The notes beneath the pieces were generated by a model that did no database searches, was not told the DNA's origin, and saw nothing but the letters and a program-made list of their open reading frames with translations. DNA of 64,000 nucleotides from Phoronis australis (lineage: Eukaryota; Phoronida; Phoronidae): contig NMRA01000603.1 of the NCBI GenBank assembly GCA_002633005.1, positions 189,089-253,088 of the forward strand, written 5' to 3'. Of the stretch, positions 47,103 through 58,947 are shown one piece after another. The translations under genes were made by a program, and so were the position numbers. Each line of letters starts with the position of its first letter. Within the stretch, counting starts at the first letter, position 1.

Positions 47103-50100
47103 CTGTTAGACACAAAACTACCTCCAGTAAAGAGAGGTAGACTATTGTCGTTTTGAGAGCTGTAAACAGCATTGTCGTGAAAGACTGGTCTCAAGAAGAC
47201 CAACGTTGAAGTTACGATGACGGACAGTGGCTATAACTTCCGCTGATTGCGCGAGTTGTGGTACCGGGTTTTCCAAAAGAAATGTTGTTCGTTCGCCGTA
47301 ATTTTAATTCGACTTTTTGACAGACACGGAGCGAGGGGGATTTTTGTAGCGCTTTCCTTGAAGTTAAGATACTGAACAGCCGGAATACTTAAGGAATTTC
47401 TGCGAGCAGTGACTTGAGACACTAGGCGAGGTTATACAACAAGACGGGGATTTTTTAACAAACTCGCAATTAACTAGTCCCACTTCGTCATGTCAAACCG
47501 TTAGCGTTCTACATTTTTATAATCACGCATGCAGTATGCAGGTAGTTCGGTAACAGTTCCCCTTTTCATTAAACACGTGAGCTACAGTGGCTCTAGTAGA
47601 ACTGGTCCATTAAAGACCACCTTCATATGAAATGATAACAAAATCTGCTGTGCTGAACTTGAGGTTACAGATACGTGTAGCACCAGCATTCGGTGTTTTG
47701 AACGAGGTGGACACAGATTGAATCTTAATTAATCAAGTATTTACCAAGACACAGCTCCCAGAATTTTACTTTTATACAAGAATCTTTATTTCCCCATATA
47801 AGTCTGTCGTGTTCATTGGTCTTTGACCGTGTTATCTCCTACCGTGTGAAGTTCAATCTAATGTTGAAAAGTTGGGGATTTTAGTTTTATATTTGCACCT
47901 TTAAAGGTCCATGATGCCCGAAGTACGTGTGGTGGTCACATGAATATATGCACATTCTAGTATGTTTCTACATGTATGACGACAACGCCAATGAAAATAT
48001 ATCTTCTAATCCGTGAAATAGAATAGTATAGGTCCTAAAGAAATGCTGTGGATTGAGCAGACAATTAAAACTTGATTGCAAACTCTGAATTAAGACCATT
48101 TGGTAGACCGATAGACCAGTGTAGTCAAGAAAACCACTTTAAGTGTTTAGGCTCTAACAGGGTTTTGCGTTCTCACTGTATGTGAATATGACAGGTCTTC
48201 TGTGCAGTATTTATCAAACACTATCGCTAGATTTGAAGCTTATCGTGCAAATTTGGTGACCTATTCACATACACGCGTTTCTTTGTTGGGTGTTTACATG
48301 TGCGCGTAGTTTGCGAAAGTATTCAGAGGGGCAAAGGGACCGTCAGTGTTTTGCTTATTGATAAATCACTGCTGTTTATAAAAAGTCAAAATATTGGATA
48401 ATTCCTGCAACTGCATGCATTTTACTTGTCAAGTCTTGGCGTCCTCAAGCTCTCAACCGATGAAACCACATACATTCACATTCTAGATGCAAGAAACATT
48501 TTCTGGGCAAGGAAGAAAAAGCGATAGTTAAATGGCCGTTTTTTCGTTGAAATCTGGGATTGTTTTAGGATCACACGCTTGTAGAATAAGGGACAGAATC
48601 AAGTTTTCTTGGGTTTTCCGTCACACGTTTTGCTTGAGGACTTTTTTGTCGAAATAGGAAGACCTCCAAAATTTCACGAACGGCTTTTTTTCGATTTTGA
48701 CATAAGAAGCCGTAGGTTACGTAAGAGCAGTCGCGTAGCTTCACAAAGAACATGGTTCACTTGCAAAAGGTTCCATTCCGCAAGTACAAATACTTGTACG
48801 TGTGTGTGTATTCCTGCCATCTCTTTCCTGACGTCCGAGCGTCCAACTTCCGCCCGCCCGCTTGCACTGTCTTAATGAGATTTGACAGATGTGTTGCTAT
48901 GGAGCTGACGACGAGTTTTGGACCGGTCAGACCACTACTGTGATCCCTAGTGGCAATTTTGTTTTTACGTTTGTCTATGTATTTTCATGTAATTTGGCAG
49001 ATAGGTTTTTATTACGGACACCTTGATGTCATTTACTTTTTTTGACGAATACGACGTATTTTGCACCACCTTTTGACCCTTTTTGTTATTTTCAAGTCAG
49101 TTTTCAGGCTTCCACCTCTTAGTAATCCGGATTGATCAAAGGATCCCTGTGAAAATTGGCAGATGTGTTCCTGGTGAGAAGGCTGTGACTGACGCTGTTT
49201 TCCATGCAGATCTCAGTACTGTGTGACACCCTGGTGGCGATTTTGTTTATTTTGCGAGCGCAATTGTATCTTCTTATAACTTTGAAGGAACTTTGTGAAA
49301 TTTGACACAGGCGTAACACAATGGATGGTTTTGGCATGTTAATCAAGCCATTGCAAGTACTTACAACCAAAGATAACGATAGTTCGCGTTCTTTACCTCA
49401 CTAATATTGGTTGTTAATAAAAGCGCACTTATAGATTATACCAAACCAATGATGGACTGGCCTTAGAGTCCTATAGTTATACGATGTTCTTGGAGCACGT
49501 GCAATACTGATCAAGGACGTACGAAGAACGAACAAGGAAAATGATGATAAAGTGCCAAAAATCACACATACCATATCAAAAACATCAAAAACTACCCCAC
49601 CAGCCGATCATCTGCGAACTTAGAACACCCGAAAACATTATCTAACGATGCGTTAATTAGCTGAACTCGAGTTGCGAGCATTTATTGGTCGATACATGTA
49701 CATTCTACGTAAAATAGGGACAACCAAAAGCCCTAGTCATCTTTCATTGTGGTTAGTTTGGAAATTCCTTAGTTGTTACTAGTTATGCCGTGGTTTATGG
49801 TATAATAAAGAATGATGAGACGTTGACTTAGTGGTGACTGTGAAATTTGGTACGACCATTTGGACGCCACTACATGTACGTTTCGATAGCCAGCTGTATG
49901 AAACAGAAATGTTTTCAAAACCGATTCCTAATAGAGTTTGAAACAGCAGTGCACAAGGCACAGTATGAGGAAGTTTCGTGTGAATCTGACGAGCCATTTC
50001 TGAAATATACGGTTCCAAATTTCGCAAAATGTAGAAAATTTCATTGGGTCTTGCATAACCTTAATTGGAACTTCCATCGACTTTATCATCAAACATCGAG

Positions 50101-50145
50101 CCGTATCATAATCTTTGAATACAAAATGTTTCAAACCATTATGTT
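47103..50145. other. Region between peroxidase and CH-domain genes
   Basis: Must hold the peroxidase first exon and promoter, which I could not identify. A TATAAAAG on the minus strand lies at about 47771-47778. Tandem-like repeats occupy 48874-49330. Short open frames at 47231-47422, 48609-48875 and 49779-50027 show no family similarity. Confidence 0.5.
48874..49330. repeat. Diverged tandem-like repeat with ATTTGRCAGATG core
   Basis: Starts of similar units at about 48877 (AGATTTGACAGATGTGTTGC), 48991 (GTAATTTGGCAGATAGG), 49149 (GAAAATTGGCAGATGTGTTCC) and 49293 (GAAATTTGACACAGGCG). Two unit ends read CCCTAGTGGCAATTTTGTTT and CCCTGGTGGCGATTTTGTTT. Spacing is 114-158 bp. A single relative lies at 25440-25565. 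Confidence 0.55.
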
Positions 50146-50151
50146 TTTATT
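50146..50151 (-). terminator. Candidate CH-domain gene polyadenylation signal
   Basis: AATAAA on the minus strand immediately after the putative stop of the CH-domain gene (50159). It supports the gene ending here, though the spacing is very short. Confidence 0.35.
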
Positions 50152-50158
50152 AGGTTGA

Positions 50159-53100
50159 TCATTGTTTTTGTCGATTTTCACAACATTGTACAAGTTCGTG
50201 TGCGTCTGATGTTTTCCTGCTTGTTTGTGCACAAGGCGTCTCCGTCTGTAAAGGCTTGCCGTGGACCCGGATCCTCTGCCACTGGTTGCATGGTCAAGTG
50301 AGATTATTTTCAGTAATCAATTCGAGGAACTTTGAAGCCAAGCATTGAAAGATGAAAAAATCCGCAACAGTTATCAAACAAGTATATTTTTACAGGTAAA
50401 CGTTACGCAATAAAGCTTGCCAGGGGTCCGTTTCCTAAAGGTTGCTTATGATTCATGCAAGGCAGAAATTTGGTCTCATGTACCACCGTTCAAAATCTGT
50501 GTGAACACAACTTTTGTAGATTATTTCCAGTATGTGAAGCGCTATTGGACACCTCTCCGCCGATGGTGAAATTTCGACATGTAATTGGAACCCACCTTCG
50601 TTGGCGATTTACAATTGCATCAACCAGGTACAGTTCAATAACACTAGGACCTCGCTAAAAGAGGAATCCTTTGCGAGATTACGCGAGAAGTTGCAGCAAG
50701 AGAAACCTAACTATTCTTCTTGACGTAACAAATCAAACCAACCTGTTTAGCAACATTTCGGATCCCGAGAGCCACTTGTGTCATGTCCTTGCCTTCGTAG
50801 AGATCCGCCATCAGAAACGACGCCTCCCGCTCAACGCCCATCTGCCTAGCTTTGTCCATAAATATCTGGATGTTTTCCACGATCTGGAACGGCCTGCAGG
50901 CTTTCCGCCTGAAGGTTATCCTATGACCAGCTGCTTCCAAGCATCTATAGTGTGGAAAATGTCAAAGAGAGTGGCAGTTCAAAGTTAAAATCTTCTATGT
51001 CTGCGATGACCAAATCAAAATTAGCGTGTAAAAACGTAACTCATGTGTAGGGCATGGTATTTACAAATCTCACAAAGCCCTGTAGAATTCACAACAAAGA
51101 TGTCTGCTGACTACTGGAGTTGGCCAGCAGTATTAGCTGACTGCATTCATTTTGTTCTGTGACGACATTATCTGATAATCGCTTTTTTGCGCATGTATTT
51201 CGAACGGACAAAAATCGACACCTTTTGTCGAAAACCAAGTTTTCATTAAGGTCATTTACTGTCTGTCTCATCTTTTTTTCTCACGAAGATTAGACATCAT
51301 TGTAACATAGGCTAATGTGAAAAACTAAAATATTGTTAATGCTTGAGAGCAAGCCTGTTTCATTTCTTGTCATTGCGTTGTTTCAGTCGCCAAGGCATGA
51401 AATTCCAGGCAAATTTGCAGCTAATTTCTTCCACTTCAAACAAAGGAAAAAAACGCAATGACGCTATTTTGACAGAGCAAATACTTTTGGGAAGAAAACT
51501 GTGCCTGGATGCATGAAACAGTCCCAATAGGGACTTATTTATGGTCCCTTAATTTTCAACACATTTATGGACTTTGCTCACTTATGCTATATTTTCTGTT
51601 GTTTTATCTGTATTGTGATTACAGTATTTTTATAAAACTTGCAGGCTGTTTGGTGCACGTTGTACCACACATGCGCAGGCCACTTAGGTGGGGCCACTCC
51701 TTTGATCACCCAGAACCATTTTTAGTCTATTATTATATTATAGAGTTAAAGGCGACCGAATAGGCTAGATACCTGACTCAAGGATATAGATCTGTGCCCC
51801 AGAGGGACTCGAACCCACGACCTTGAGTAACGGAAGCAGCCATACTACCTCCTCCCCTCCACGTTAACTCGTGACATATTCTAATAATACACGTGTATAT
51901 GAAAACTGAGTCGTTACAGGTACCTCAACGATCGAACAACCGAAAATTTCCGTGCGGAAATCATGGGAGGAATTTTTTTGAGTCCCCTTAACAATCATCT
52001 CATTTGCTTCCCGCCTTAGACTGCCGTAGTGAGAGCAACACCCGTCCTAAGAAGCATACGTTCTTTCACGCTTGTTAAACCGGACTAAGGGTACGGTACT
52101 GTAATACCACCACTAGATGGCGGGCCAGGCTGTTATCAGATATTACAGTAGAATAAAATAGTATTTGATCTATAATAACTCTGTTGTGACTGTGGTCTAA
52201 CTTCTGAAATGGAAATCGGTATCGAAATCGTTTTGAAATTCCCCGTTCTAATTTAGTACGAAGTCGTGATGTCTGTTACAATGTGGTAAACCGCATCACG
52301 GTTTACGTGGGGCCTATGAAGGTGTAAACATATTCAGCAAGCGATGATCCCAACATTAAAGATACAAGTTTGATTCTAAACCAAAGTCTCGAGTTTGTAC
52401 TAAATGGTCTAAAAATTTAGGGAATGTGACTGAAGGCAGATTCTTAACCGCTGAACAAGGAATGTATAGGTGTGCTGCTGAACGAATTTTATTACCACGA
52501 GTAGTGTGGTAATTGATTGACATACTGGGTTTCCCGATAAGACCAGTTCCAAGAAATCATTGTTTCGTGCATCCCAGGGGTGATTTTTGGTCACCGCGCG
52601 GTGATAGTTCAAAGTTTTTACAAGGTGAGCGTTATCTACATACCTGCACATAATGATACCGTTCTTCAAAGTTTGATACATGTACAGCTCGGTGATATTG
52701 TTCTCGTCGACCTAGGAAGAGACTGAAAATAACACCAATACTGGTACATAACACAGGACAGTTATTGAACTAACACCTCTATATCTGGCAGCTGGATGGA
52801 GACGTGCACACAATCAAGGGAGAAATCTTAAGATCCGAAAAAATATATGAAGTTCTGGAAAATCTGTGTTAATAGCCGGTCCGTTCTGCTAGGAAGCTCT
52901 GTCAAGAGAACACCTTTTTCTGTTAGCTGATGGGTCGAGGTTTAATTAACAGCCGCAATTCTTTCGTCGTAAAATTACAGTACATGTTAGTCACCCAACT
53001 GCCACTAAAAAGATCAAATGACGTTTGACTCTATGCATGTTCTAAACCAGCACAATACTGACAAACCACACTGCTTTCGTATTCACACGTTATATCCTTT

Positions 53101-53878
53101 ACTCGCTTTCCCATTGAAAATGGCCGAAATCAGCCCGTTGAAAATAAACACACTTCTCAATTTTTGAAAAGGCAGTATTTGAACACTAAAATATCTATAT
53201 TAAATATCAAAAACGTGTTTCTGGATCTTAAGATCCGATTCACAGAAAAAAATCATAGTTATCCCTAACTTTTAAGATGTCGCAATAATTACTGAAATAA
53301 GGGTCGAAAAATCCATTTTTGAAAGATCAGAATAAAAACGAAAACAACGCTTGTGTCAAAAAAAATAAAGGTGACTTAGTGCATATCTCGGGTAGACCAA
53401 GCCCTCATAAAGTTTCCCAAAAGTCTGCGGAAGTCGATGTCGAATCACCCGCAGGTGCTCTCAGAAATGATTACTTACATGTGGGAGAAATTGTGCTTTG
53501 AGTGAAAAATATTTCAATTGCCCCGCTCTTCCCTATCATACTTCTTCAGGACATATTCAGTAACCAATATTGCACAAATTGGGGCGTCTACCTTGGTCGC
53601 TCGTTGCTGTGACGTTTCCGGCTCACAAACGCTTAGCACTCTTTGGATTCAGCTTTCAATACAACTATTCTGTGAGCACGTTTCACTCTCGTGCAATGGT
53701 TTTAGGATCATCGTTGTGATTAGGCGTACAACGAAACTTAAGCAATAAGGCTGAAGAATGCATAAATTGAAGCTTTTAAAGTTCACTGACCACTTTTTCT
53801 CCGAGGACATCGTTGATCCATTTGAGTACAGCTCTTGCTAGCTTTACATTCCATTCGAAGAAGGCTGGTCGCTTTACT
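50159..53878 (-). CDS. Calponin-homology (CH) domain protein, transgelin/muscle-protein-20-like, 5' incomplete
   Basis: Small actin-associated protein family with one CH domain. Minus-strand exons: 53791-53878, 52644-52711, 50743-50944, and a tentative terminal exon 50159-50281. Landmarks in order: FFEWNVKLARAVLKWINDVLGE (first CH helix), ITELYMYQTLKNGIIMCR (the LKDG-L-C element), PFQIVENIQIFMDKARQMGV (the FKQMENI helix) and FLMADLYEGKDMTQVALGIRNVAKQ (the VDLYEGKDM-V core). Exon phases 0, 2, 0 agree with acceptors and donors (GTCAGT, GTATGT, GTTGGT). The loop between the second and third elements (CLEAAGHRITFRRKACR) replaces the usual N-KIQPG segment and is unusually basic. The last 40 residues are open but unlike known calponin tails, so that exon is doubtful. 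The exon carrying the start codon, which must end in phase 2, is not found. No calponin-type C-terminal repeats are seen. Confidence 0.82.
51655..51870 (-). mobile_element. tRNA-derived SINE, family A, copy 3
   Basis: On the minus strand it carries GGTCGTGGGTTCGAGTCCC, a near-perfect B box, followed by GAGTCAGGTATCTAGCC and AAAAATGGTTCTGGGTGATCA. This is the best-preserved of the three copies. Lies in an intron of the CH-domain gene. Confidence 0.75.
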
Positions 53879-54299
53879 CTGCAGTGAAAGACGGCCTCTG
53901 GGTTATTTATCTGCAAGGTGACCGTAAAAGTTTTTTACAGTGTGTTGAACATCATAGTCATATTTCGTCTTCAGCCTCACTATACTTTACATTTCGATTA
54001 TCCCAAATAAGGCGAGTGCATTATTACATTCTAGTGACTGTTCTCGGAGATTTAAGAAAAAAACTGGCGTCAATTTTTGGGTAATCACTGCCCAATAAAT
54101 CAGGTAGTGGTCCTGCTTACTAGGTTTCTAAGCTCATGTTTTACATCTTTCATTTTCCGTAAAAAAGCGTTTCAAACAGGGCTGAGGTGGCTTCCGAAGA
54201 CTCAAGAATCTCGCCAAGAAGCAAGATCACCCAAGACCACGTAACCTCACGAAAGTGGTCGACGTGAGTACCAGGGTGCTGTTTATCGAAGACTCTAGT
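53879..54299. other. Upstream of the CH-domain gene exons
   Basis: Should hold the missing first exon or lead towards it; no start-bearing exon ending in phase 2 was found. An ATG followed by GTAAGC at about 54117-54137 was tested but creates a stop at the junction. Confidence 0.4.
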
Positions 54300-54395
54300 C
54301 ACGGGCGGACCCAGGATTTTAAGTTCGGGAGGGGGGCGGTGCAGACTATTGAATGTGTAGGAGGGCAGCGCAGAATATTAGCACCGCCGAAGTTT
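54300..54395 (+). mobile_element. GGCGGATCC-type element, fragment
   Basis: CACGGGCGGACCCAGGATTTTAAG then a G run, matching the left end of the element at 58729-58947. The far end is not preserved. Confidence 0.5.
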
Positions 54396-55282
54396 TGAAT
54401 TGACTAATGGAATCTGGAAGAATCGGCCAATCGGTAAGATTTAAATCGTAAATTTTAGGACATAATTCGATCATTGTTTTCGTTCAATAAACGAAGATTT
54501 CTGTCTGCATATGCATGCCTAAGCTCTTGGTTCTATTGAACACAGCCTTGGTTCATTAGTTGAATTTGTTTTGTCACCACAAATGTACAAAATTGTAAGA
54601 ATAAAATAATAACATGTGAAATCAAAACTAAAATACAGAGCAGTCAAAACATAACAAGTGATAAAACAAGATTCATGCCGGCCAGGATTACACGGGCAAG
54701 TTTTGAAATGGTTTTGTCTCTGTCGTCCAAGATGCAATGAAGAAAATACGTTGTAATTTTACAAAAGTACATCGAGGAATTGCTTACATGACAACAGTGC
54801 AACGACCACAATACACAAATAAGCACTATGTTAGCAATGCTCAAGATGAAACGTGCTCGCATAATCGGTTTCCCTTTCTATTTTACCGTGCAAAATAAAT
54901 ACAACTCATCACTTTCCGCGAAGAAGCAGATTTGTATGTCAAAGCTTTGAGGTCTTTTGATGTAGGCAGAGGGCGGCACTGTGCAATTCTAAGGTAAACT
55001 TAGGTAAAACCAAGATTTTCTCTGTCTGTCTGAGTGGTTTTCGGTATTCAACGGCTTGGGCATTTGTATTTTAAACTTTAAAAAACTAGACGCTCAATGT
55101 AGTCTGAAGTTCAATTCCACCCACTTACCTGTGACATGTGGGGCAGCGAAACTGTGCGATGTTATCTCAGGACAGGCGGGGTCAAGAGGCGACTTCATTA
55201 AAGAAAAAGATAACACATACAGCATAGTAACATCTGAGGTACACGACTAACTGTTAAAGAAAAACGCCAGGGGTGGCATACA
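54396..55282. other. Intergenic, nothing recognised
   Basis: AT-rich sequence with short open frames only (for example 54519-54737 and 55056-55250), none resembling a known family. Confidence 0.5.
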
Positions 55283-55510
55283 ATCATACGCACGAACATC
55301 CGAATCATACGAATCACCTACCAACCTACAAATCATGCAAACGAATCTAAAAATCTCGCATACGAACAAAAATCATGCGCACGAACTACCAAAATCATAC
55401 ATATGAACACAAATAATACACACACGAGCATCCGAACCATACGAATGAACCACCAAACGATAAAATGTTCGTGCGTGTGATTCCATGCTCGTGTGTATGA
55501 TATTATGTTC
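55283..55510. mobile_element. Foldback element with ATACGCACGAAC boxes, second locus
   Basis: About eight direct degenerate boxes (AATCATACGCACGAAC, ATCATGCGCACGAAC and similar) at about 21-bp spacing, followed by inverted ones (TTCGTGCGTGTGATT, CTCGTGTGTATGAT). Same design as 38206-38595 but a separate, diverged copy. Confidence 0.65.
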
Positions 55511-57684
55511 CTATGATGAAAAACGGAGAAGTTGCGAAAATTTTAGTGGTTTTAAAGAACGTGACATTCTTCCTCTTGGCCTAGTGTTAAACATATGTTT
55601 GATAATTTGTCCTAGAGACAAGATTTTTACATTGCATTAGAGCTCAGGTAGTACTTCATCATACGGATACATTCTTAGGATATTGCAACCTTTCGATGTT
55701 ATTGTACATGTACTACGTTTAGATGACTTCACGTTACGCACATCAGCTAGGCAGAGGTAGTACGTATTCCAACGACCGGCTTACCGAATCGCAAACAGAT
55801 GATCCTTCTTTGCAAAATTTGAGGTCATGAGACCGAGAAGTATTCCAAAATTATTGGTGAAATTTGTTCGGCAGAAGTTTTTGGTGTTCACAGTTTAGTT
55901 TGCTTGTACTAAACAAACATTTCAACCGTATATTCCATATTTAGAATCTGACCATCGGGACAAACGAATCCAAACAAGACCTACGCATGGGAGGCGCAAC
56001 CCCAGATCAAATTAAGCATTCCAGCTCTAAGATGTCAATCAAATTGTAGCGAGCTCTTATAGGCGGATTTAGGGGGGAGGGCATCACAATAATCGCCATT
56101 GTTTTAGATTACTTGTTATTGGTATTATCCTATAACAAAGGACGGACTGATATCAAAAACAATAGGTAAATGACCTGACCGATAACCCACCAGATTAGCC
56201 TTATTGTAGCCATTTTCAAACTTGCTCTTTAGAAGCACAGGCAGACGAATTTACCGATGACTCACAATCAAATATGAAATATTATGGCCGGACACTAAAA
56301 CTTTTCTGAGCCTAAGCTCCCAGCTTCAACTGTCACAAATTCAAAATAAAATCCGCGTGCACCTCCCTCAGGCTGGTGTTGAATAAACCTCCGATGCCTT
56401 ATCTTCCCCTGATCCCATTAAATTGTTCTTGGGAGTTGTGAATTGGCGACGGAATTTCCAAAACAATCAAAAAACCCTGAATTCAATAGTTAACATGGCA
56501 GATTTCACTTGAGCTTTAACTTGTACACCTGTCGAAGAACGAGTTTGTCAAAGTTAAGATACATGTATTTGTTCCAAATTTAAATTATTGAGGTTACTAA
56601 AATTAGCGTTCCATTTAAGTGTAATTTGCGTATTCTTATAGCTCATCTCTTAACCTAGAATTTTATGGCAAAAATTGGCGTTTCTTGTGTTTGATCTTGA
56701 CATCATGTGCTACTCTTGGTTGAAGCACAACGATGTCCGTTTAGCCGCGGGAAATCACTTATCGGCAATCTTTTGGGCATCGCAGTATGCCTACGTCAGT
56801 TCCCAGCAACCCGTGGTTATTCGGTTTTGAACAACGTTATTTTACAAAACCAGAGGTTAGGTACATTCAAATTGATACTAAACTATGTGTAGGACACTCA
56901 AATAACATGCGTGGGCGCGCGAAAACAGAGCTTCGAATTTGATTCAGGAGCGTCCATGAAAAATACGGATGTGTACGAAGGTGGTCTGCAATGAACGTCA
57001 TAAAATAGGCTCCTTGTTTGTGATTTTGGAGGTGTTTTTTGACATTTTTGTAGTCAAATAACCACTCAAAGGCAGTTTGATATGATCAAGTGAAAGAAAG
57101 ATTTTGTGGAGTGCCACGCACATTTTAGTAGAAAATTCTGAGGAACAGATTTTTAGTGTCCATCCTTTATGTAATATTAGTTGTAGTGAGTGACGTCAGG
57201 GGTGATCAAGGAACAGATAGACTCAAGTGTCTGTGATTTGAAGTACATTATTAGTTTCGCGTGTAAGCGTATAAGGGTTTTCCTTTTGAAGTGGATCGTA
57301 CTCAAAACGTCTGAAGAATTGCCTTCTAGTGAACAGGTTTATGACGGTTATATGTCACGTACATCTTTGTTCAAGGCAACATTATCAGATAACAATTTCC
57401 ATTTTTAGATATTACCACTAATTTCTCACCTTGCATTTAGATGTTGGAGGCGTTCATGATGAAGTGATTTCTCGTGCAGCGACATACAGTGTACGCAGTG
57501 CACATCGCAATGTGATGTAACAATTTCTCTCTTCAACAATCAACTTCACCCAAAGTAAACTTGAGCCTATGCTCATTTGATACGAAGTTCGCCATTTCCA
57601 AGTGACGTTCGCATGTACATTACTTTGAATAGTTTATACAGATTTTACAACATGTTTGGCAGTTTTTTTATTTTCGAATATATC
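55511..57684. other. Intergenic, nothing recognised
   Basis: AT-rich. Open frames at 56707-56892 and 57190-57408 show no family similarity and lack splice support. Confidence 0.5.
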
Positions 57685-58090
57685 TACAAAAGGTACCGAG
57701 AGTAGCACAGATGAAGTAATATCCCTCTGCGCCTGAATTGCAGAATATGTAATATTTAGCAAATGAACCCGAGACAAAAGTGTCATATAATTAACAATTT
57801 TGTACCAGATGTCATGTTTTGGGACCTGCTGCAAGTTGAGAGTTATTTATACTGCTGTAATTTTATTACTTTGAACCATTTTAGGTTAGTTTGATGATAG
57901 AACCGGCTATCTACGTCGGGTCGACATTGACCTGCATTTTGAGCTGTCCATCAGAGGGCACTGTTAAAGTAGTTCCGGTATTGCCATACGGAAAAATATG
58001 ACATGGACATATTGCACTCGACTTATTCAACGCGTATGAGAGAAATACACAAAATGTTCCGAGAGTGGCTTAGATGAAGTAATATTCCAC
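57685..58090 (+). repeat. Direct repeat pair (about 40 bp, 360 bp apart)
   Basis: ACCGAGAGTAGCACAGATGAAGTAATAT at about 57694 recurs, diverged, as TTCCGAGAGTGGCTTAGATGAAGTAATAT at about 58057. The second copy abuts the hairpin at 58096-58148, so both may belong to one element. Confidence 0.6.
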
Positions 58091-58095
58091 GAGAC

Positions 58096-58148
58096 ATTAT
58101 TCCGCGTATCGACCTAGATCGAAGGTCGAGGTCGATGTGTGGAATAAT
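58096..58148. repeat. Hairpin
   Basis: 20-bp arms ATTATTCCGCGTATCGACCT and AGGTCGATGTGTGGAATAAT pair at 18 of 20 positions around a 13-nt loop. Confidence 0.85.
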
Positions 58149-58728
58149 GTTGAGTTAAATCATCTTTAAGTATTTCCCAGTTGTTTTCTGCATTTATTTG
58201 ATAAAAATTGCCAATAATAAAACAAAACTTATACCACATTGACTTTGTTATTTAATTTTATTGGAAAACTCGTGCAGCTTGTCTGTGGAGTGTTTTCAAC
58301 ACATAGTTATGTCGATGACTATTTTGTAATTTTCAGGTTATTCTTTAGTTTCTCCAAAAATATTTTCAAAAATGAAAATCAAAACTATTGTTTTTACTTT
58401 AGAGTGTCATTGTTGAATAATTATTTAAACATCTTTACAATTGGTTGCGGTTTAAGGATCGTCGATTTTCTTGTCAAGAATACATTATTTCGGCACAGTC
58501 AACGTCCGGATTTTGAAGTGAGAATTATTCACTCAACATACCTGCACCGGCACCAATTTCACCGTTATTGCCTTCAAAAAAGTGCAATTCAAATTCTCTT
58601 TGACCGTTAGATGGAATTTGCAATCGAAATGTCTGAACTCAACATATTCACACTTTTTGGCAGATCACTGCTTCAAAACTTGTCCCGAGATTCGATTTGC
58701 TGGAATTAAAATACTAAAAACTTGTAAC

Positions 58729-58947
58729 CACGGGCGGATCCAGGATTTTTATTTAGGGGGGCAGGGCACAAGAATAACCAGAATTTCGGCAAATGCGCTA
58801 AATTGTGGGGATGCAGGGGTCTCGAATTTTGTGTTTGCGGACCTGTTGACTAAAAAAACGGTAAACGAGGTTTGTGCAGGGCCTGTGCATTGTTTATTCA
58901 ATTTATTCAGCCCCCCCGAGCCCCTTGGTTGCGTGGATNAGATCCGA
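58729..58947 (+). mobile_element. GGCGGATCC-type MITE/SINE-like element
   Basis: Starts CACGGGCGGATCCAGGATTT with a following G run; ends in a C run and GCCCCTTGGTTGCGTGGAT. An N at 58939 interrupts the right end. Relatives at 54300 and 61331 show that it is a family. No transposase. Confidence 0.65.

Noticed and set aside
47018-47203. A minus-strand frame with an FHDN sequence resembling a peroxidase distal motif
   Set aside because: The real peroxidase exon (47065-47102) overlaps it in another frame and the true distal motif is at 46583-46718; the FHDN frame cannot join it in phase.
47065-53878. A single CH-domain/peroxidase fusion gene
   Set aside because: The CH gene has a plausible stop with AATAAA at 50146-50151, and such a fusion is not known; the missing peroxidase first exon means it cannot be fully excluded.
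54117-54137. First exon for the CH-domain gene (ATG followed by GTAAGC)
   Set aside because: Joining it to 53878 creates a stop codon at the junction.
55283-55510. Regularly spaced short repeats resembling a CRISPR array
   Set aside because: The boxes are degenerate and palindromically arranged, spacers are too short, and the host is an animal.
58239-58610. A 123-codon open frame on the plus strand
   Set aside because: Phe/Ile/Asn/Leu-rich composition typical of AT-rich chance frames; no motif.
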